A stretch of 64,000 nt of DNA. It comes from Paraburkholderia terricola. Its GTDB lineage: Bacteria; Pseudomonadota; Gammaproteobacteria; Burkholderiales; Burkholderiaceae. Under the pieces are notes generated by a model. That model saw only the letters and a program-made list of their open reading frames with translations, had not been told where the DNA came from and searched no databases. The DNA is taken from positions 80,483 to 144,482 of the forward strand of contig NZ_FRAB01000017.1 of NCBI RefSeq assembly GCF_900142195.1. The letters run 5' to 3'. This document shows, in pieces, positions 28,528 through 37,800 of the stretch. Position 1 is the stretch's first letter, and the number at the start of each line of letters is the position of its first letter. A program made the position numbers and the translations under genes.

Positions 28528-29829
28528 TCAGCGTTCGAGAATCGCCACCACACCCTGGCCGCCCGCCGCGCAGATCGAGATCAGCCCGCGCGCTGCGCCG
28601 GCCGGCTTGTCGAGTTGCGCGAGCATTTTCGCCAGGCCGGCGACGATGCGCCCGCCCGTCGCGGCAAACGGATGACCCGTGGCGAGCGAACCGCCGTTCA
28701 CGTTCAGTTTCGTCCGGTCGATTGCGCCGAGCGGACCCGGCAAACCGAGCTGCGTGCGGCAATATTCATCATCCTGCCACGCCGCGAGCGTGCACAACAC
28801 CTGCGCCGCGAACGCTTCGTGGATTTCGTACAGATCGAAGTCCTGCAAGCCGAGCCCGGCGCGCGCCAGCATGCGCGGCACCGCGTAGGCGGGCGCCATC
28901 AGCAGCCCTTCCTGCTTGTCGAAATAGTCGACCGCGGCGGTCTCCGACCAGCTCAGATAGGCGAGCACCGGCAAGCCGTGTTGCGCGGCCCATTCATCGC
29001 TCGCGAGCAGCACGGCGGAGGCGCCGTCGGTGAGCGGCGTGGAATTGCCCGCGGTGAGCGTGCCGGCGTCGCGGTCGAATGCCGGCTTCAGGCCGCTGAG
29101 TTTTTCGAGCGTCAGGTCAGGGCGCAGGTTGTTGTCGCGCGCGAGGCCCCGGTACGGCGTCATCAGATCGTTGACGAAGCCGCGCGCATACGCGTCGCCG
29201 AGCTTGCGGTGGCTCTCGTAAGCGAGCACGTCCTGGGCTTCGCGCGAGATGTTCCAGCGTTTGGCCATCAGTTCGCAATGCTCGCCCATCGAAAGCCGGG
29301 TGCGCGGCTCGCCGTTGCGCGGCAGCAGCGGCTTGAAAAACATGCCGGGACGCAGCTTCGCCAGCGCGCCGATGCGCTGCCCGGCGCTCTTGCCGCGATT
29401 CGCTTCGAGCAGGATCTGGCGCATCCGTTCGTTGACGGCGATCGGCGCATCGGAGGTCGTGTCGACACCGCCCGCGATGCCCGCGTCGATCTGCCCGAGC
29501 GCGATCTTGTTGGCGACCAGAATCGCCGCTTCGAGTCCCGTGCCGCAGGCTTGCTGCACGTCGTAGGCGGGCGTTTCCTTCGCGAGCGTGGTGGACAGCA
29601 CGGACTCGCGCGTCAGATTGAAGTCGCGCGAATGCTTGATGACCGCGCCCGCCGCGACTTCGCCCAGACGTTCGCCATGCAGGTCGTAGCGGTCGACCAG
29701 GCCTTGCAGCGTGAAGGTCAGCATGTCCTGATTCGACGCGCTCGCGTAAGCGGTGTTCGAGCGGGCGAACGGAATCCGGTTGGCCCCCACGATGGCGACG
29801 CGGCGCACGGCTGGCAGCGGGTTGGACAT
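28528..29829 (-). CDS. Acetyl-CoA C-acyltransferase (thiolase, FadI-like)
   Basis: 433 residues; ATG 29829 has AAGGAGCCGAGC upstream. Thiolases cleave 3-ketoacyl-CoA with CoA, the last step of beta-oxidation. The nucleophilic Cys is C95 in VQQACGTGLEAA; the histidine motifs are YEIHEAFAAQV and NGGSLATGHPFAATGGR; the second Cys is in SICAAGGQG near the end. Length and HSRDFNLTRE, LLPRNGEPRTRLSMGEHCE resemble the FadI branch more than FadA. Neighbouring fadD, hydratase, reductase and fadE genes support a degradation role. Confidence 0.9.
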   Translation of the reverse strand: MSNPLPAVRRVAIVGANRIPFARSNTAYASASNQDMLTFTLQGLVDRYDLHGERLGEVAAGAVIKHSRDFNLTRESVLSTTLAKETPAYDVQQACGTGLEAAILVANKIALGQIDAGIAGGVDTTSDAPIAVNERMRQILLEANRGKSAGQRIGALAKLRPGMFFKPLLPRNGEPRTRLSMGEHCELMAKRWNISREAQDVLAYESHRKLGDAYARGFVNDLMTPYRGLARDNNLRPDLTLEKLSGLKPAFDRDAGTLTAGNSTPLTDGASAVLLASDEWAAQHGLPVLAYLSWSETAAVDYFDKQEGLLMAPAYAVPRMLARAGLGLQDFDLYEIHEAFAAQVLCTLAAWQDDEYCRTQLGLPGPLGAIDRTKLNVNGGSLATGHPFAATGGRIVAGLAKMLAQLDKPAGAARGLISICAAGGQGVVAILER

Positions 29830-29964
29830 GCTCGGCTCCTTTGGGTCGTGCCCGGGTGATTCAATGATGCGAACGGCGATCGGTTCAAGGCGTCCTGATT
29901 CAACAACGATTCGCGGCGGCGCGAATTCCATGCATGGATGAAATCCCGCGCACGCCTGCGTGCC

Positions 29965-30885
29965 TCATTGCAGCCGCCACTGCATGCGGCCGCGCAAATG
30001 CGGTTTGTCTCCGGCGATATCCCGCACCTCGATGTCGCGTTCGATCAGCGAGGGCGACGCGCTCCACAGCGACGCTTCGCCCGGCAGCAGCATCGGCACC
30101 TTGAATTCGGCGCTCAGCGTGGCCTCGGCGAGCGGCTTCGGCGGTTGCAGCGCGGAGGCCGCGCGCGCGAGCGTCCACATGCCGTGCGCGATCGCGCGCG
30201 GAAAGCCGAACGCCTTCGCGGATAGCGCGCTGAGGTGAATCGGGTTGTAGTCGCCGGACACGCCCGCATAGTCGCGGCCGAGTTGCGGCGCGAGTTGCCA
30301 GCGCGCGATGCGTTCCAGCGCGGCGGGGCCGAGTTCGAGCGGATCGAGCGGATTGCCGGTCGGCGGCACGCCTCGTTTCAGATAGACGCTGTCGCCGTCC
30401 CACACCGCTTCGCCGCGGCGATACATGCGCGTATGCAGCACGAACGCCTGGCCCTTGTCGTGCCGCAGCAGCGCGCCGAATTCCACCTCGACGCGCAAGA
30501 CGTCCTTGTACGCGAGCGGCCGGCGCAGCCGCACATGATTGGCCAGATGCACGAGGCCGAGCGCGGGCCAGGGAAACGCCGGGTCGGTCAGCATCAGCAG
30601 ATGCAACGGAAACGCAAGCAGATGCGGATAGGTGAGCGGCACGCCGTGCTCGGGGATGAAGCCGCACACGCGCGCGTAACGCCAGATCGGCCCGGGGTCG
30701 AGCGCGACGGCGGGGCGCACGAGGCGCAGCGCGGGCAGTTGCGTGGCGCGAGCGCGCTTGACGATGCCGCTCAACGCGCGCGCATAGAGCTTGGCCGGGG
30801 CGGGCAACGGCTCGACGACCACGGTTTTCGGGCGCGCCGCGCTCACGGTAAGACCGCCCCCGAACGGATCACCCGGCTCACGCAT
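29965..30885 (-). CDS. MaoC-type (R)-enoyl-CoA hydratase / hot-dog dehydratase
   Basis: 306 residues with two hot-dog halves. The C-terminal half holds the hydratase-2 signature DYAGVSGDYNPIHLSALSAKAFGFPRAIAHG, with the catalytic Asp and His in GDYNPIH. These enzymes hydrate trans-2-enoyl-CoA to the (R)-3-hydroxy form. ATG 30885 is only 2 nt after the stop of the reductase gene, so the two are tightly coupled. A longer open frame extending to 31320 is rejected because it overlaps the reductase entirely. Confidence 0.87.
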   Translation of the reverse strand: MREPGDPFGGGLTVSAARPKTVVVEPLPAPAKLYARALSGIVKRARATQLPALRLVRPAVALDPGPIWRYARVCGFIPEHGVPLTYPHLLAFPLHLLMLTDPAFPWPALGLVHLANHVRLRRPLAYKDVLRVEVEFGALLRHDKGQAFVLHTRMYRRGEAVWDGDSVYLKRGVPPTGNPLDPLELGPAALERIARWQLAPQLGRDYAGVSGDYNPIHLSALSAKAFGFPRAIAHGMWTLARAASALQPPKPLAEATLSAEFKVPMLLPGEASLWSASPSLIERDIEVRDIAGDKPHLRGRMQWRLQ

Positions 30886-30887
30886 GG

Positions 30888-32309
30888 TCACGCTCCAATC
30901 AGGCTTTGTCCGCACACGCGCACGACCTGGCCGGTGATGCCCGCCGAGCCCGGATGCGCGAGCCATGCGATGGTTTGCGCGACGTCGACCGGCTGGCCGC
31001 CCTGGCTCATCGCGTTCATGCGGCGGCCGGCTTCGCGCAGCGTGAACGGCATCCTGGCGGTCATCTGCGTTTCGATGAAGCCCGGCGCGACCGCGTTGAT
31101 CGTGATGCCGCGTGCGCGAAGATGCGGCGCCATGCCTTGCACGCGGCCGATCACGCCGGCCTTCGAGGTCGCGTAATTGGTTTGCCCGAGATTGCCCGCG
31201 ATGCCGCTGATCGACGACACGCCGATGATGCGCCCGCCGTCTCGCACGATGCCGGCGGCGAGCAGCGCGTCGTCGATCCGTTCCTGCGCGCACAGGTTGA
31301 TGTCGATCACGCTTTGCCACACGGAGGCGGTCATCTTCGCGATGGTTTTGTCACGGGTGATGCCGGCGTTGTGCACGACGATATCCACGCCTTGTTCGTC
31401 GAGCGCCGCCGCGATTTGCGCGGGCGCTTCGGGCGCTGCGATGTCGAAGGCGAGGGCCGTGCCGTTCAACTGACGCATGGTCAGATCGAGCGCGTCGCGC
31501 GCGGCGGGAATGTCGATGCCGATCACATGCGCGCCCTCGGCGGCCAGCACGCTCGCAATCGACGCGCCGATGCCCCGCGCGGCGCCCGTCACGACCGCGC
31601 GCCGGCCCGCGAGCGGCGCTTTCCAGTCGAACGCGGGTGCGGCGGCTTGCGGGCCCGCGCCGGCAGTGCTGCCGATGCGCACGACCTGGCCCGACACATA
31701 CGCGGAACGCGGCGACAGAAAGAATCGCAGCGAGGTTTCGACGCCGCTTTCCGCGCCGTGCTCGACATAGACGAGATTCGCGGTGATGCCGCGCCGCGCT
31801 TCCTTGCCGAGCGAACGCGTGAAACCTTCGAGCGCGCGCTGCGCGGTCCATTGGCGCGGGCTCGCGCAGCTTTCCGGCGGACGCCCCAACACGACGATGC
31901 GCCCGCACTTGCCGAGCGAGCGCAAGGTGTCGTGGAAGAATCCGTGCAGCGGTTCGAGCTGGCTGCTGTCGTCGATGCCGCTTGCATCGAACAGCAGTGC
32001 GGCGAGCCTGCCGGGCGAGCCGGAATCCGCCGGTTCGAAACGGCCCGTCATCAAGCCGTGGCGAGTCGCGAGCGGCACCCACAGCCCGGCGCTTTCATGC
32101 GCGACGCTCGTCACGCCGATGCTCGCCACCAGATTCGCCAGCGCATCGAGCAACTGCGGTTCACGTCCCGCGCCGATCGCCACCACGCCGCCGAACTCGG
32201 GCTCGTCCGCGCGATGGCGGCGCAGCACCTCGGGCTTCGGCAAGCCGAGCGAGCGCGCGAGGCGCGCGCCGAGCGGCGAGTTGACGAAGTTCAGATAAGA
32301 GTCGTTCAT
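30888..32309 (-). CDS. High-molecular-weight 3-oxoacyl-ACP/CoA reductase (FabG4-like SDR)
   Basis: 473 residues: an N-terminal Rossmann-like but non-catalytic half (about 1-205) and a C-terminal short-chain dehydrogenase. The SDR part has TGAARGIG near residue 222, NAGITRDKTIAKM, and the catalytic SSISGIAGN...YATSKAG. This layout matches the long FabG4 type of actinobacteria and proteobacteria. It would interconvert 3-oxoacyl and (R)-3-hydroxyacyl thioesters, the same stereochemistry as the adjacent MaoC hydratase. GCGGAGCAACG precedes ATG. Confidence 0.88.
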   Translation of the reverse strand: MNDSYLNFVNSPLGARLARSLGLPKPEVLRRHRADEPEFGGVVAIGAGREPQLLDALANLVASIGVTSVAHESAGLWVPLATRHGLMTGRFEPADSGSPGRLAALLFDASGIDDSSQLEPLHGFFHDTLRSLGKCGRIVVLGRPPESCASPRQWTAQRALEGFTRSLGKEARRGITANLVYVEHGAESGVETSLRFFLSPRSAYVSGQVVRIGSTAGAGPQAAAPAFDWKAPLAGRRAVVTGAARGIGASIASVLAAEGAHVIGIDIPAARDALDLTMRQLNGTALAFDIAAPEAPAQIAAALDEQGVDIVVHNAGITRDKTIAKMTASVWQSVIDINLCAQERIDDALLAAGIVRDGGRIIGVSSISGIAGNLGQTNYATSKAGVIGRVQGMAPHLRARGITINAVAPGFIETQMTARMPFTLREAGRRMNAMSQGGQPVDVAQTIAWLAHPGSAGITGQVVRVCGQSLIGA

Positions 32310-32455
32310 ATCGGTCGTTGCTCCGCTGACAGCGCGCCGCGGGAAGTGCCCCTTGCGGGCGTCGGACGTGTGTCAGTGTGCACTGAGTTGGACGCATCCG
32401 GGGTGCCTCGCCGGGATGTTTTTTGCAGGCGCTCGTCAAGACGCTCGCACCCTTG

Positions 32456-34954
32456 TCAGGCTGCGGCTTCCAACGCCTTGTCGAGCGCCTCCTTGCGTTG
32501 TTGCAGACCGGCGAGCATGTCGAAGTCGGCCGCGAAATCGTCGACCTTCACGACTTCCGCGCCGTAGCGCGCATAGTCGTCGAGCACGCGGCGCTCGTCG
32601 GCGTCGAGCAAGCCTTTCTGCTCGGCGGACGCGGTCCACCCGGGCAGTTGCGCGAAGCTCTGCGGCATCGGTTCGAGCAGCCCTTGCTTGACCGCTTCAC
32701 GCAGCTTCTGCTCGATCCGCATGAAGCGCGGGTTCAACTGGAACGCCAGCTCGCCGTAGCCGAGCGCATCCACATCGGGACGCGGTACATACGAATCGGC
32801 CACGAGACGTTCGCGCGCCGCGCCGGGCGTCTGCATCAATTCGGCGATGTCGCTGCCAAGCCGGTCGGACGGCTCGCGGTACGGCAGGCCGAATGGAAAC
32901 GCCAGCGCCCGCACGAGGCCGGCGGCGAAGCGGTTCGGGTAGTTCGCGAGCACGCCGTCGAGCGCGTGCTGCGCTTTATACAGCGAATCCTCGACGCCCC
33001 AGCGCACCAGCGGCAAGTCTTCTTCCTGACGGCCTTCGTCCTCGAAACGCTTGAGCGTCGCCGAGATCAGGTAGAGCTGCGAGAGCACGTCGCCGAGACG
33101 CGCGGAAATGCGTTCGCGCCGTTTCAGATCGGCGCCGAGCACGAACATGGAGACGTCGGCGAGCAACGCGAACACGGTCGAGAGGCGGGTCGCCGCGCGG
33201 TAGTACGGCAGCAGCGGACCATGCGCCGCGCGCGGCCTCGCGATGAACGCGCCGCCCGTCACACCGTGGACGAAACCGCGCACCACGTTGGAGAGCGTGA
33301 AGCCCGCATGGCCGAAGAACGCCGCGTCGAAATCGCACAGCGCGCGGGCGCGATCGGTTTCGCGCGTCGCGGCCATTTCCTTCAGCACATACGGATGGCA
33401 GCGAATCGCCCCCTGGCCGAAGATGATCAGGCAGCGCGTCAGAATGTTCGCGCCTTCGACGGTAATCGAGATCGGCACCTGCTGATAGGCGCGCGCGAGA
33501 AAGTTCGACGGCCCCATGCAAACGCCCTTGCCGGCGACGACATCCATGCCGTCGTTGATGACCGTGCGCGCGCGTTCGGTGATGTGATACTTGGCGATCG
33601 CCGAAATCACCGAGGGCTTCTCGCCGAGGTCCACCGCCTGCGCGGACAGGCGGCGCGCGGCATCCATCACGTACAGATTGCCGCCCATGCGGCCGAGCGC
33701 TTCCTGCACGCCCTCGAACTTGCCGACGGCGGTGCGGAACTGGCGGCGCATCGCGGCGTAGGCGCCGGTGCCGCGCACGGCGATCTTCGCCATCCCCACG
33801 TTCGACGACGGCAGCGAAATCGCCCGGCCCGCCGCGAGACATTCCATCAGCATGCGCCAGCCGTTGCCGACCTGCGCGCGTCCGCCGATCACCCAGTCGA
33901 TGGGAATGAAGACGTCCTTGCCCGAGTTCGGGCCGTTCTGGAACACCGCGTTCAGCGGCCAGTGACGGCGGCCGATATTGACGCCGGGGTGGCGGGTCGG
34001 AATCAGCGCGCAGGTGATGCCGGGTTCGTCATCGGCGCCGAGCAGATGGTCGGGATCGAGCGCGCGAAATGCGAGGCCGAGCACGGTCGCGATCGGGCCG
34101 AGCGTGATGTAGCGCTTGTCCCACGTCACGCGAAAACCGAGCGTTTCGCGGCCTTCGAAGGCGCCCTTGCAGACGATGCCCACGTCGGGAATCGCCGCGG
34201 CGTCCGAGCCCGCGTAGGGGCTCGTCAACGCGAAGCAGGGGATGTCCTCGCCGCGCGCGAGGCGCGGCAGGTAGTGGTTCTTTTGCGCTTCGGTGCCGTA
34301 GTGCATCAGCAGTTCGGCGGGGCCGAGCGAGTTCGGCACCATCACCGAAACGGCGGCGGCCGAGCAGCGCGTGGCGAGCTTCATGATGACCTGCGAATGC
34401 GCGTAGGCGGAGAACTGCTTGCCGCCGTACTGCCTCGGAATGATCATGCCGAGAAAGCCGCGCTCCTTGATGTATTGCCAGCTTTGCGGCGAGAGGTCCT
34501 GCCACACCATCGTGGTTTCCCAGTCGTTCGCGAGGTCGCACAAATGCTCGCATTCGACGTCGAGAAACGCTTGCTCCTCGGCGGTGAGCGTGGCCGGGCC
34601 GTAGCCGAGCAGCGTGTCCCAATGCGGGCGCCCCGAGAACAGTTCGGCGTCCCACCAGACGGTGCCGGCTTCGATCGCGTCGCGCTCGGTCGGCGACATC
34701 TGCGGCAGGATCTTGCGGAAGAGCTCGAGCAGCGGCTTCGCGAGCCATGCGCGGCGCAGCGGTTTGATGGTCAGCACGAGGGCGGGGAGGACGAACAGAA
34801 CGGCAAGCAAGACCGTCGCGGCCGGACCCGCGGCTCCGCTGACCTGCGCGGCCGCTACCCAGACGATCATGCAGGCGAGCCACCATGACGCGCGCGCCTG
34901 AACGTAGACGAGCGCGAGCGCCGCAATGACGAGCACCAGGATGAACCACGGCAT
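32456..34954 (-). CDS. fadE: Long acyl-CoA dehydrogenase (FadE type)
   Basis: 832 residues, comparable to E. coli FadE (814). Two membrane-like segments come first (MPWFILVLVIAALALVYV and ATVLLAVLFVLPALVL), then the acyl-CoA dehydrogenase core: IIPRQYGGKQFSAYAHSQ, CFALTSPYAGSDAA, and VEGANILTRCLIIFGQGA, then the long C-terminal DUF1974-like region. It performs the first, FAD-dependent desaturation of beta-oxidation. GGGAGGAAACGTC before ATG 34954 sets the start. It lies downstream of the TetR gene with a 338-nt gap that probably holds its promoter. Confidence 0.93.
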   Translation of the reverse strand: MPWFILVLVIAALALVYVQARASWWLACMIVWVAAAQVSGAAGPAATVLLAVLFVLPALVLTIKPLRRAWLAKPLLELFRKILPQMSPTERDAIEAGTVWWDAELFSGRPHWDTLLGYGPATLTAEEQAFLDVECEHLCDLANDWETTMVWQDLSPQSWQYIKERGFLGMIIPRQYGGKQFSAYAHSQVIMKLATRCSAAAVSVMVPNSLGPAELLMHYGTEAQKNHYLPRLARGEDIPCFALTSPYAGSDAAAIPDVGIVCKGAFEGRETLGFRVTWDKRYITLGPIATVLGLAFRALDPDHLLGADDEPGITCALIPTRHPGVNIGRRHWPLNAVFQNGPNSGKDVFIPIDWVIGGRAQVGNGWRMLMECLAAGRAISLPSSNVGMAKIAVRGTGAYAAMRRQFRTAVGKFEGVQEALGRMGGNLYVMDAARRLSAQAVDLGEKPSVISAIAKYHITERARTVINDGMDVVAGKGVCMGPSNFLARAYQQVPISITVEGANILTRCLIIFGQGAIRCHPYVLKEMAATRETDRARALCDFDAAFFGHAGFTLSNVVRGFVHGVTGGAFIARPRAAHGPLLPYYRAATRLSTVFALLADVSMFVLGADLKRRERISARLGDVLSQLYLISATLKRFEDEGRQEEDLPLVRWGVEDSLYKAQHALDGVLANYPNRFAAGLVRALAFPFGLPYREPSDRLGSDIAELMQTPGAARERLVADSYVPRPDVDALGYGELAFQLNPRFMRIEQKLREAVKQGLLEPMPQSFAQLPGWTASAEQKGLLDADERRVLDDYARYGAEVVKVDDFAADFDMLAGLQQRKEALDKALEAAA

Positions 34955-34994
34955 GACGTTTCCTCCCTTTTCGCTGGGTCTTTTCGCTGCGTGC

Positions 34995-35022
34995 GAACGC
35001 ATCCACGGGCGCGGATGCGTTC
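34995..35022. other. Perfect 10-bp inverted repeat upstream of fadE
   Basis: GAACGCATCC and GGATGCGTTC are separated by 8 nt, about 40 nt before the fadE ATG. It could be an mRNA hairpin in the fadE leader or a regulator site for the neighbouring TetR protein. It lies in the 338-nt gap 34955-35292. A weaker CAGCG/CGCTG dyad is at 35167-35182. No gene was recognised in that gap. Confidence 0.5.
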
Positions 35023-35292
35023 GCCGTCATGTTGTTTTTTTAAAGCTGACGCTTCGGTTCGGCTGCTTCGCCTGGACGCCTGGGCGACGACTTTGCCGGG
35101 CGGCCTGCTCGCGGCTTCGGGTCGCGCCTGCTTGCGCTTCGCGTCCAATCACCAATCCCAGTTCGGCAGCGTGACGTCGCTGAGATGCGGGACCTGGATG
35201 TGCGGCGCGGGTAGATGGCGCTCACGGCGTTCGGCTATGGACCGGCGGGTTCCTTAAGGTACATCGCCCGCATTCTCCGTGCCGCTTCCTCG

Positions 35293-36321
35293 CTAAGCCG
35301 CCCCTTGCGACGCATGATGAAACGAGTTCGCCGGAAGATTGCCGCCAGGGCGCTCGGCTTCCGGCATGGAAGCAGGTGGCGGTTGCTTACCGCCTTGCGC
35401 CTGCTGCGCGTCTGCCGCCGCAGCCGCAGCGGCTGCACCAGCACCAGCACCAGCACCAGCACCAGCACCAGCACCAGCACCAGCACCAGCATCCGCATCC
35501 GCACCCGCACCCGCACCCGCACCCGCACCCGCACCCGCACCCGCACCCGCACCCGCCGCACCCGCCGCATCCGCCGCACCCGCACTCGGGCATTCGCCTG
35601 TATCCGTCAGGCCGCTTTCGGTGGCGTCGCCCAGCACCGCCGCGAACGCGGCCAGTTGCGTGCTGTCCGGCAACGGCGCCTTCAGCGCGGCGACCATCAG
35701 CGAGGCGAGGCGCGCTATCAGTTGCAGGTCGTTCATCGACTTGCCCTGCGAGAACTCGGCAATCAGGTCGTCGGTATCGGCGCCCGCCAGCACGCCGGAG
35801 AGCGCGCCAATCGCGAAGTGCAGACGCCAGCCGAGTTCCTCGCGCGGCAGATGCGGCAACGCGCGCTGGAACGCATCGAAAAAGCGCACGGCCACCGACT
35901 CGTAGTGCGCCTTCAGAAAGTCGCGGATGAACGCCGACGGATCGGTATAAGCGCGCCCCAGCAGCCGTAGAAACGCCTTGCCGCCGGCGCGCGGATCGCG
36001 TGAGAGCCGCAGCGCCGGAATGAACATCGCGCCGAGCACGTGCTCGCAGGTGAGCCGCGCGCCGAGCATCTGGTCGAAGCGGTCGAGCAGCTTGAGCCGC
36101 TCCTGGTTGAGCCGGTCGAGCCGGCGCGACAGCATCGCGTGAATCAGCGATTCCTTGCTGCCGAAGTGATAGTTGACCGCCGCGAGATTGACTTCGGCAC
36201 GCGAAGTGATCTGACGCAGCGACATCGCCTCATAACCGCATTCGATGAAGAGCGTTTCGGCGGCGTCGAGGATGCGGGACTTCGTGTCGCCGGCATGCCG
36301 GCCTGTCGTGCGAACTGCCAT
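35293..36321 (-). CDS. TetR-family regulator with Ala/Gly repeat tail
   Basis: 342 residues. The HTH is at the N-terminus: TKSRILDAAETLFIECGYEAMSLRQITSRAEVNLAAVNYHFGSKESL. The ligand domain follows to about residue 235. The last 100 residues are unusual: alternating Ala-Gly, Ala-Asp and poly-Ala from hexanucleotide repeats (residues about 256-295), then a Gln/Pro/Ala end. CAGGAGACGCCC before ATG 36321 fixes the start. Position upstream of fadE, fabG, maoC, thiolase and fadD suggests an acyl-CoA-responsive repressor of PsrA/FadR type. A dyad TTCAA-N8-TTGAA lies in its own promoter region (36365-36382). Confidence 0.88.
   Translation of the reverse strand: MAVRTTGRHAGDTKSRILDAAETLFIECGYEAMSLRQITSRAEVNLAAVNYHFGSKESLIHAMLSRRLDRLNQERLKLLDRFDQMLGARLTCEHVLGAMFIPALRLSRDPRAGGKAFLRLLGRAYTDPSAFIRDFLKAHYESVAVRFFDAFQRALPHLPREELGWRLHFAIGALSGVLAGADTDDLIAEFSQGKSMNDLQLIARLASLMVAALKAPLPDSTQLAAFAAVLGDATESGLTDTGECPSAGAADAAGAAGAGAGAGAGAGAGAGAGADADAGAGAGAGAGAGAGAGAGAAAAAAAADAQQAQGGKQPPPASMPEAERPGGNLPANSFHHASQGAA
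35435..35554. repeat. Hexanucleotide tandem repeats coding an Ala-Gly tract
   Basis: Twenty head-to-tail hexamers in frame within the TetR gene. On the plus strand: nine GCACCA, two GCATCC, nine GCACCC. On the coding strand they give Gly-Ala, Asp-Ala and Gly-Ala dipeptides. Units of 6 nt keep the frame when copy number changes. Confidence 0.95.
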
Positions 36322-36364
36322 GGGCGTCTCCTGGTTGCCGGCCGTGCGGCCCGCGAACAAGCGA

Positions 36365-36382
36365 TTCAAGTGCGAATTTGAA
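36365..36382. promoter_or_regulatory. Candidate operator upstream of the TetR gene
   Basis: An 18-bp dyad TTCAA-N8-TTGAA, about 45 nt before the TetR ATG. AT-rich TTCAA/TTGAA arms resemble operators of fatty-acid-responsive TetR repressors. Autoregulation is inferred only. Confidence 0.35.
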
Positions 36383-36511
36383 ACAGGCGTTTTTTTGAGG
36401 ATAAGAAGGATGACGATGGCGATCAAGGCCGTCCGTGGACTAACTCCTCTAGAGGACCCGACGAAGGCCGGTCTTGTCCGTGACGCGCGGCGCGTCGGAG
36501 CGCGCGGAAAT

Positions 36512-36544
36512 AAAAAGGCCGTTCCGATCGTGATCGGAACGGCC
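36512..36544 (-). terminator. Terminator of the MFS permease gene
   Basis: A perfect 13-bp stem GGCCGTTCCGATC/GATCGGAACGGCC, followed on the minus strand by TTTTTATTT. It lies 32 nt after the permease stop. Confidence 0.85.
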
Positions 36545-36576
36545 TCATGGGGCTTGCTTCTCCCAAGCGGACTGTT

Positions 36577-37800
36577 TCAGGTGACGCGTGCCGCGACCTG
36601 TCGTGCCGACTGCGTCATGTCGATGCCGCGGCGCTCGCGGCTGAACGGAATCAGTGCGGCGATCACGAGCGCCACGATGCCGATCACCACCGCCATCACG
36701 AGCGCGTAGTTGTTGCCGTGCGCTTCGGCGGCGCTGGCTTGCAGCGGGCCGTTGACCGAGGCGATCAGATTGCCGAGTTGATACACGAGGCCTGGGAACG
36801 TCGCGCGAATTTCGTCGGGCGAGATTTCATTCAGGTGCACCGGAATGACACCCCATGCGCCTTGCACCGAAATCTGCATGAGGAAGGCGCCTGCCGCGAG
36901 CAGAACCGGCGTGCTCGAGAAAGCCCACAGCGGCAGCACCGGCAGCGCGATCAGCGCCGCGATGAGGATCGCGCGCTTGCGGCCGATCCTCTCCGACGCG
37001 AAACCGAAGAACAATCCGCCGATAATCGCGCCGACGTTCAGCGTGATCGTGATCCACGAGACGGTATGCGCGTCGAACTGATGCTGCACGCGCAGGAAGG
37101 TCGGATATAGGTCCTGCGAGCCGTGCGAGAAGAAGTTGAACGCGGTCATGAGGACGATCGCATAGAGCGACAGCCCGACATTGCGCTTGAGCGTGGCGAC
37201 GAGGCCCGGACGCGCCCGCTTTTCGAGCGTCTGGAAGGCCGGCGACTCCGGCACGTGCGCGCGCACGTACAGCACGAGCAGGGCGGGCAGCACGCCGACG
37301 AAGAACATGCCGCGCCAGCCGATGTATTGATAGAAAACGCCGAACACGACCGACGCGAGCAGATAGCCGCTCGGATAACCGGCTTGCAACAGGCCCGAGA
37401 CCACGCCGCGCGACTTCGGCGGCACGGTCTCCATGGTCAGTGCGCCGCCCACGCCCCATTCGCCGCCCATCGCGATACCGAACAGCGCGCGCAGCACCAG
37501 CAGGGTGATGAGATTCGGCGAGAAGCCGGACAGCAATTCCAGCAGCGAGAAGCACGCGATGTTGACCATCAGCGTGGGGCGACGGCCATACTTGTCGGCG
37601 AGCCAGCCGAAGATCAATGCGCCGACGGGACGCATCATCAAGGTCAGCATGATGCCGAACGCGACCGCCGGGATATTCGTATTGAATTCCGCCGCGATAT
37701 CTTTCAATACGAACACCATGAGAAAGAAATCGAATGCGTCGAGTGTCCAGCCGAGATAGGCGGCGATCGTGACGTTTCTTTGTTCCCGTGTCCAACTCAT
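36577..37800 (-). CDS. MFS permease, sialate/carboxylate:H+ symporter (SHS-like) family
   Basis: 407 residues with 12 predicted membrane segments. N-terminus MSWTREQRNVTIAAYLGWTLDAFDFFLMVFVLKDIA, motif A GWLADKYGRRPTLMVN, GIAMGGEWGVGGALTMETVPPKSRG. This pattern is shared with lactate, pyruvate and sialate symporters (SHS, JEN1-like). A proton-coupled uptake system for a small carboxylate is most likely. TTTGGAGAACAATCA precedes ATG 37800; the frame is open further but without sense. Its own terminator ends it before the TetR gene. Confidence 0.85.
   Translation of the reverse strand: MSWTREQRNVTIAAYLGWTLDAFDFFLMVFVLKDIAAEFNTNIPAVAFGIMLTLMMRPVGALIFGWLADKYGRRPTLMVNIACFSLLELLSGFSPNLITLLVLRALFGIAMGGEWGVGGALTMETVPPKSRGVVSGLLQAGYPSGYLLASVVFGVFYQYIGWRGMFFVGVLPALLVLYVRAHVPESPAFQTLEKRARPGLVATLKRNVGLSLYAIVLMTAFNFFSHGSQDLYPTFLRVQHQFDAHTVSWITITLNVGAIIGGLFFGFASERIGRKRAILIAALIALPVLPLWAFSSTPVLLAAGAFLMQISVQGAWGVIPVHLNEISPDEIRATFPGLVYQLGNLIASVNGPLQASAAEAHGNNYALVMAVVIGIVALVIAALIPFSRERRGIDMTQSARQVAARVT

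Noticed and set aside
29965..31320. 451-codon version of the MaoC gene
   Set aside because: The extra 145 codons overlap the reductase gene completely and are Arg-rich shadow; ATG 30885 fits the family.
32423..34888. 821-codon plus-strand open frame opposite fadE
   Set aside because: Composition of a shadow frame (His, Arg and Ala runs); fadE is unmistakable on the other strand.
35435..35554. Possible CRISPR-like array
   Set aside because: Units are contiguous hexamers with no spacers, in frame inside a TetR gene.
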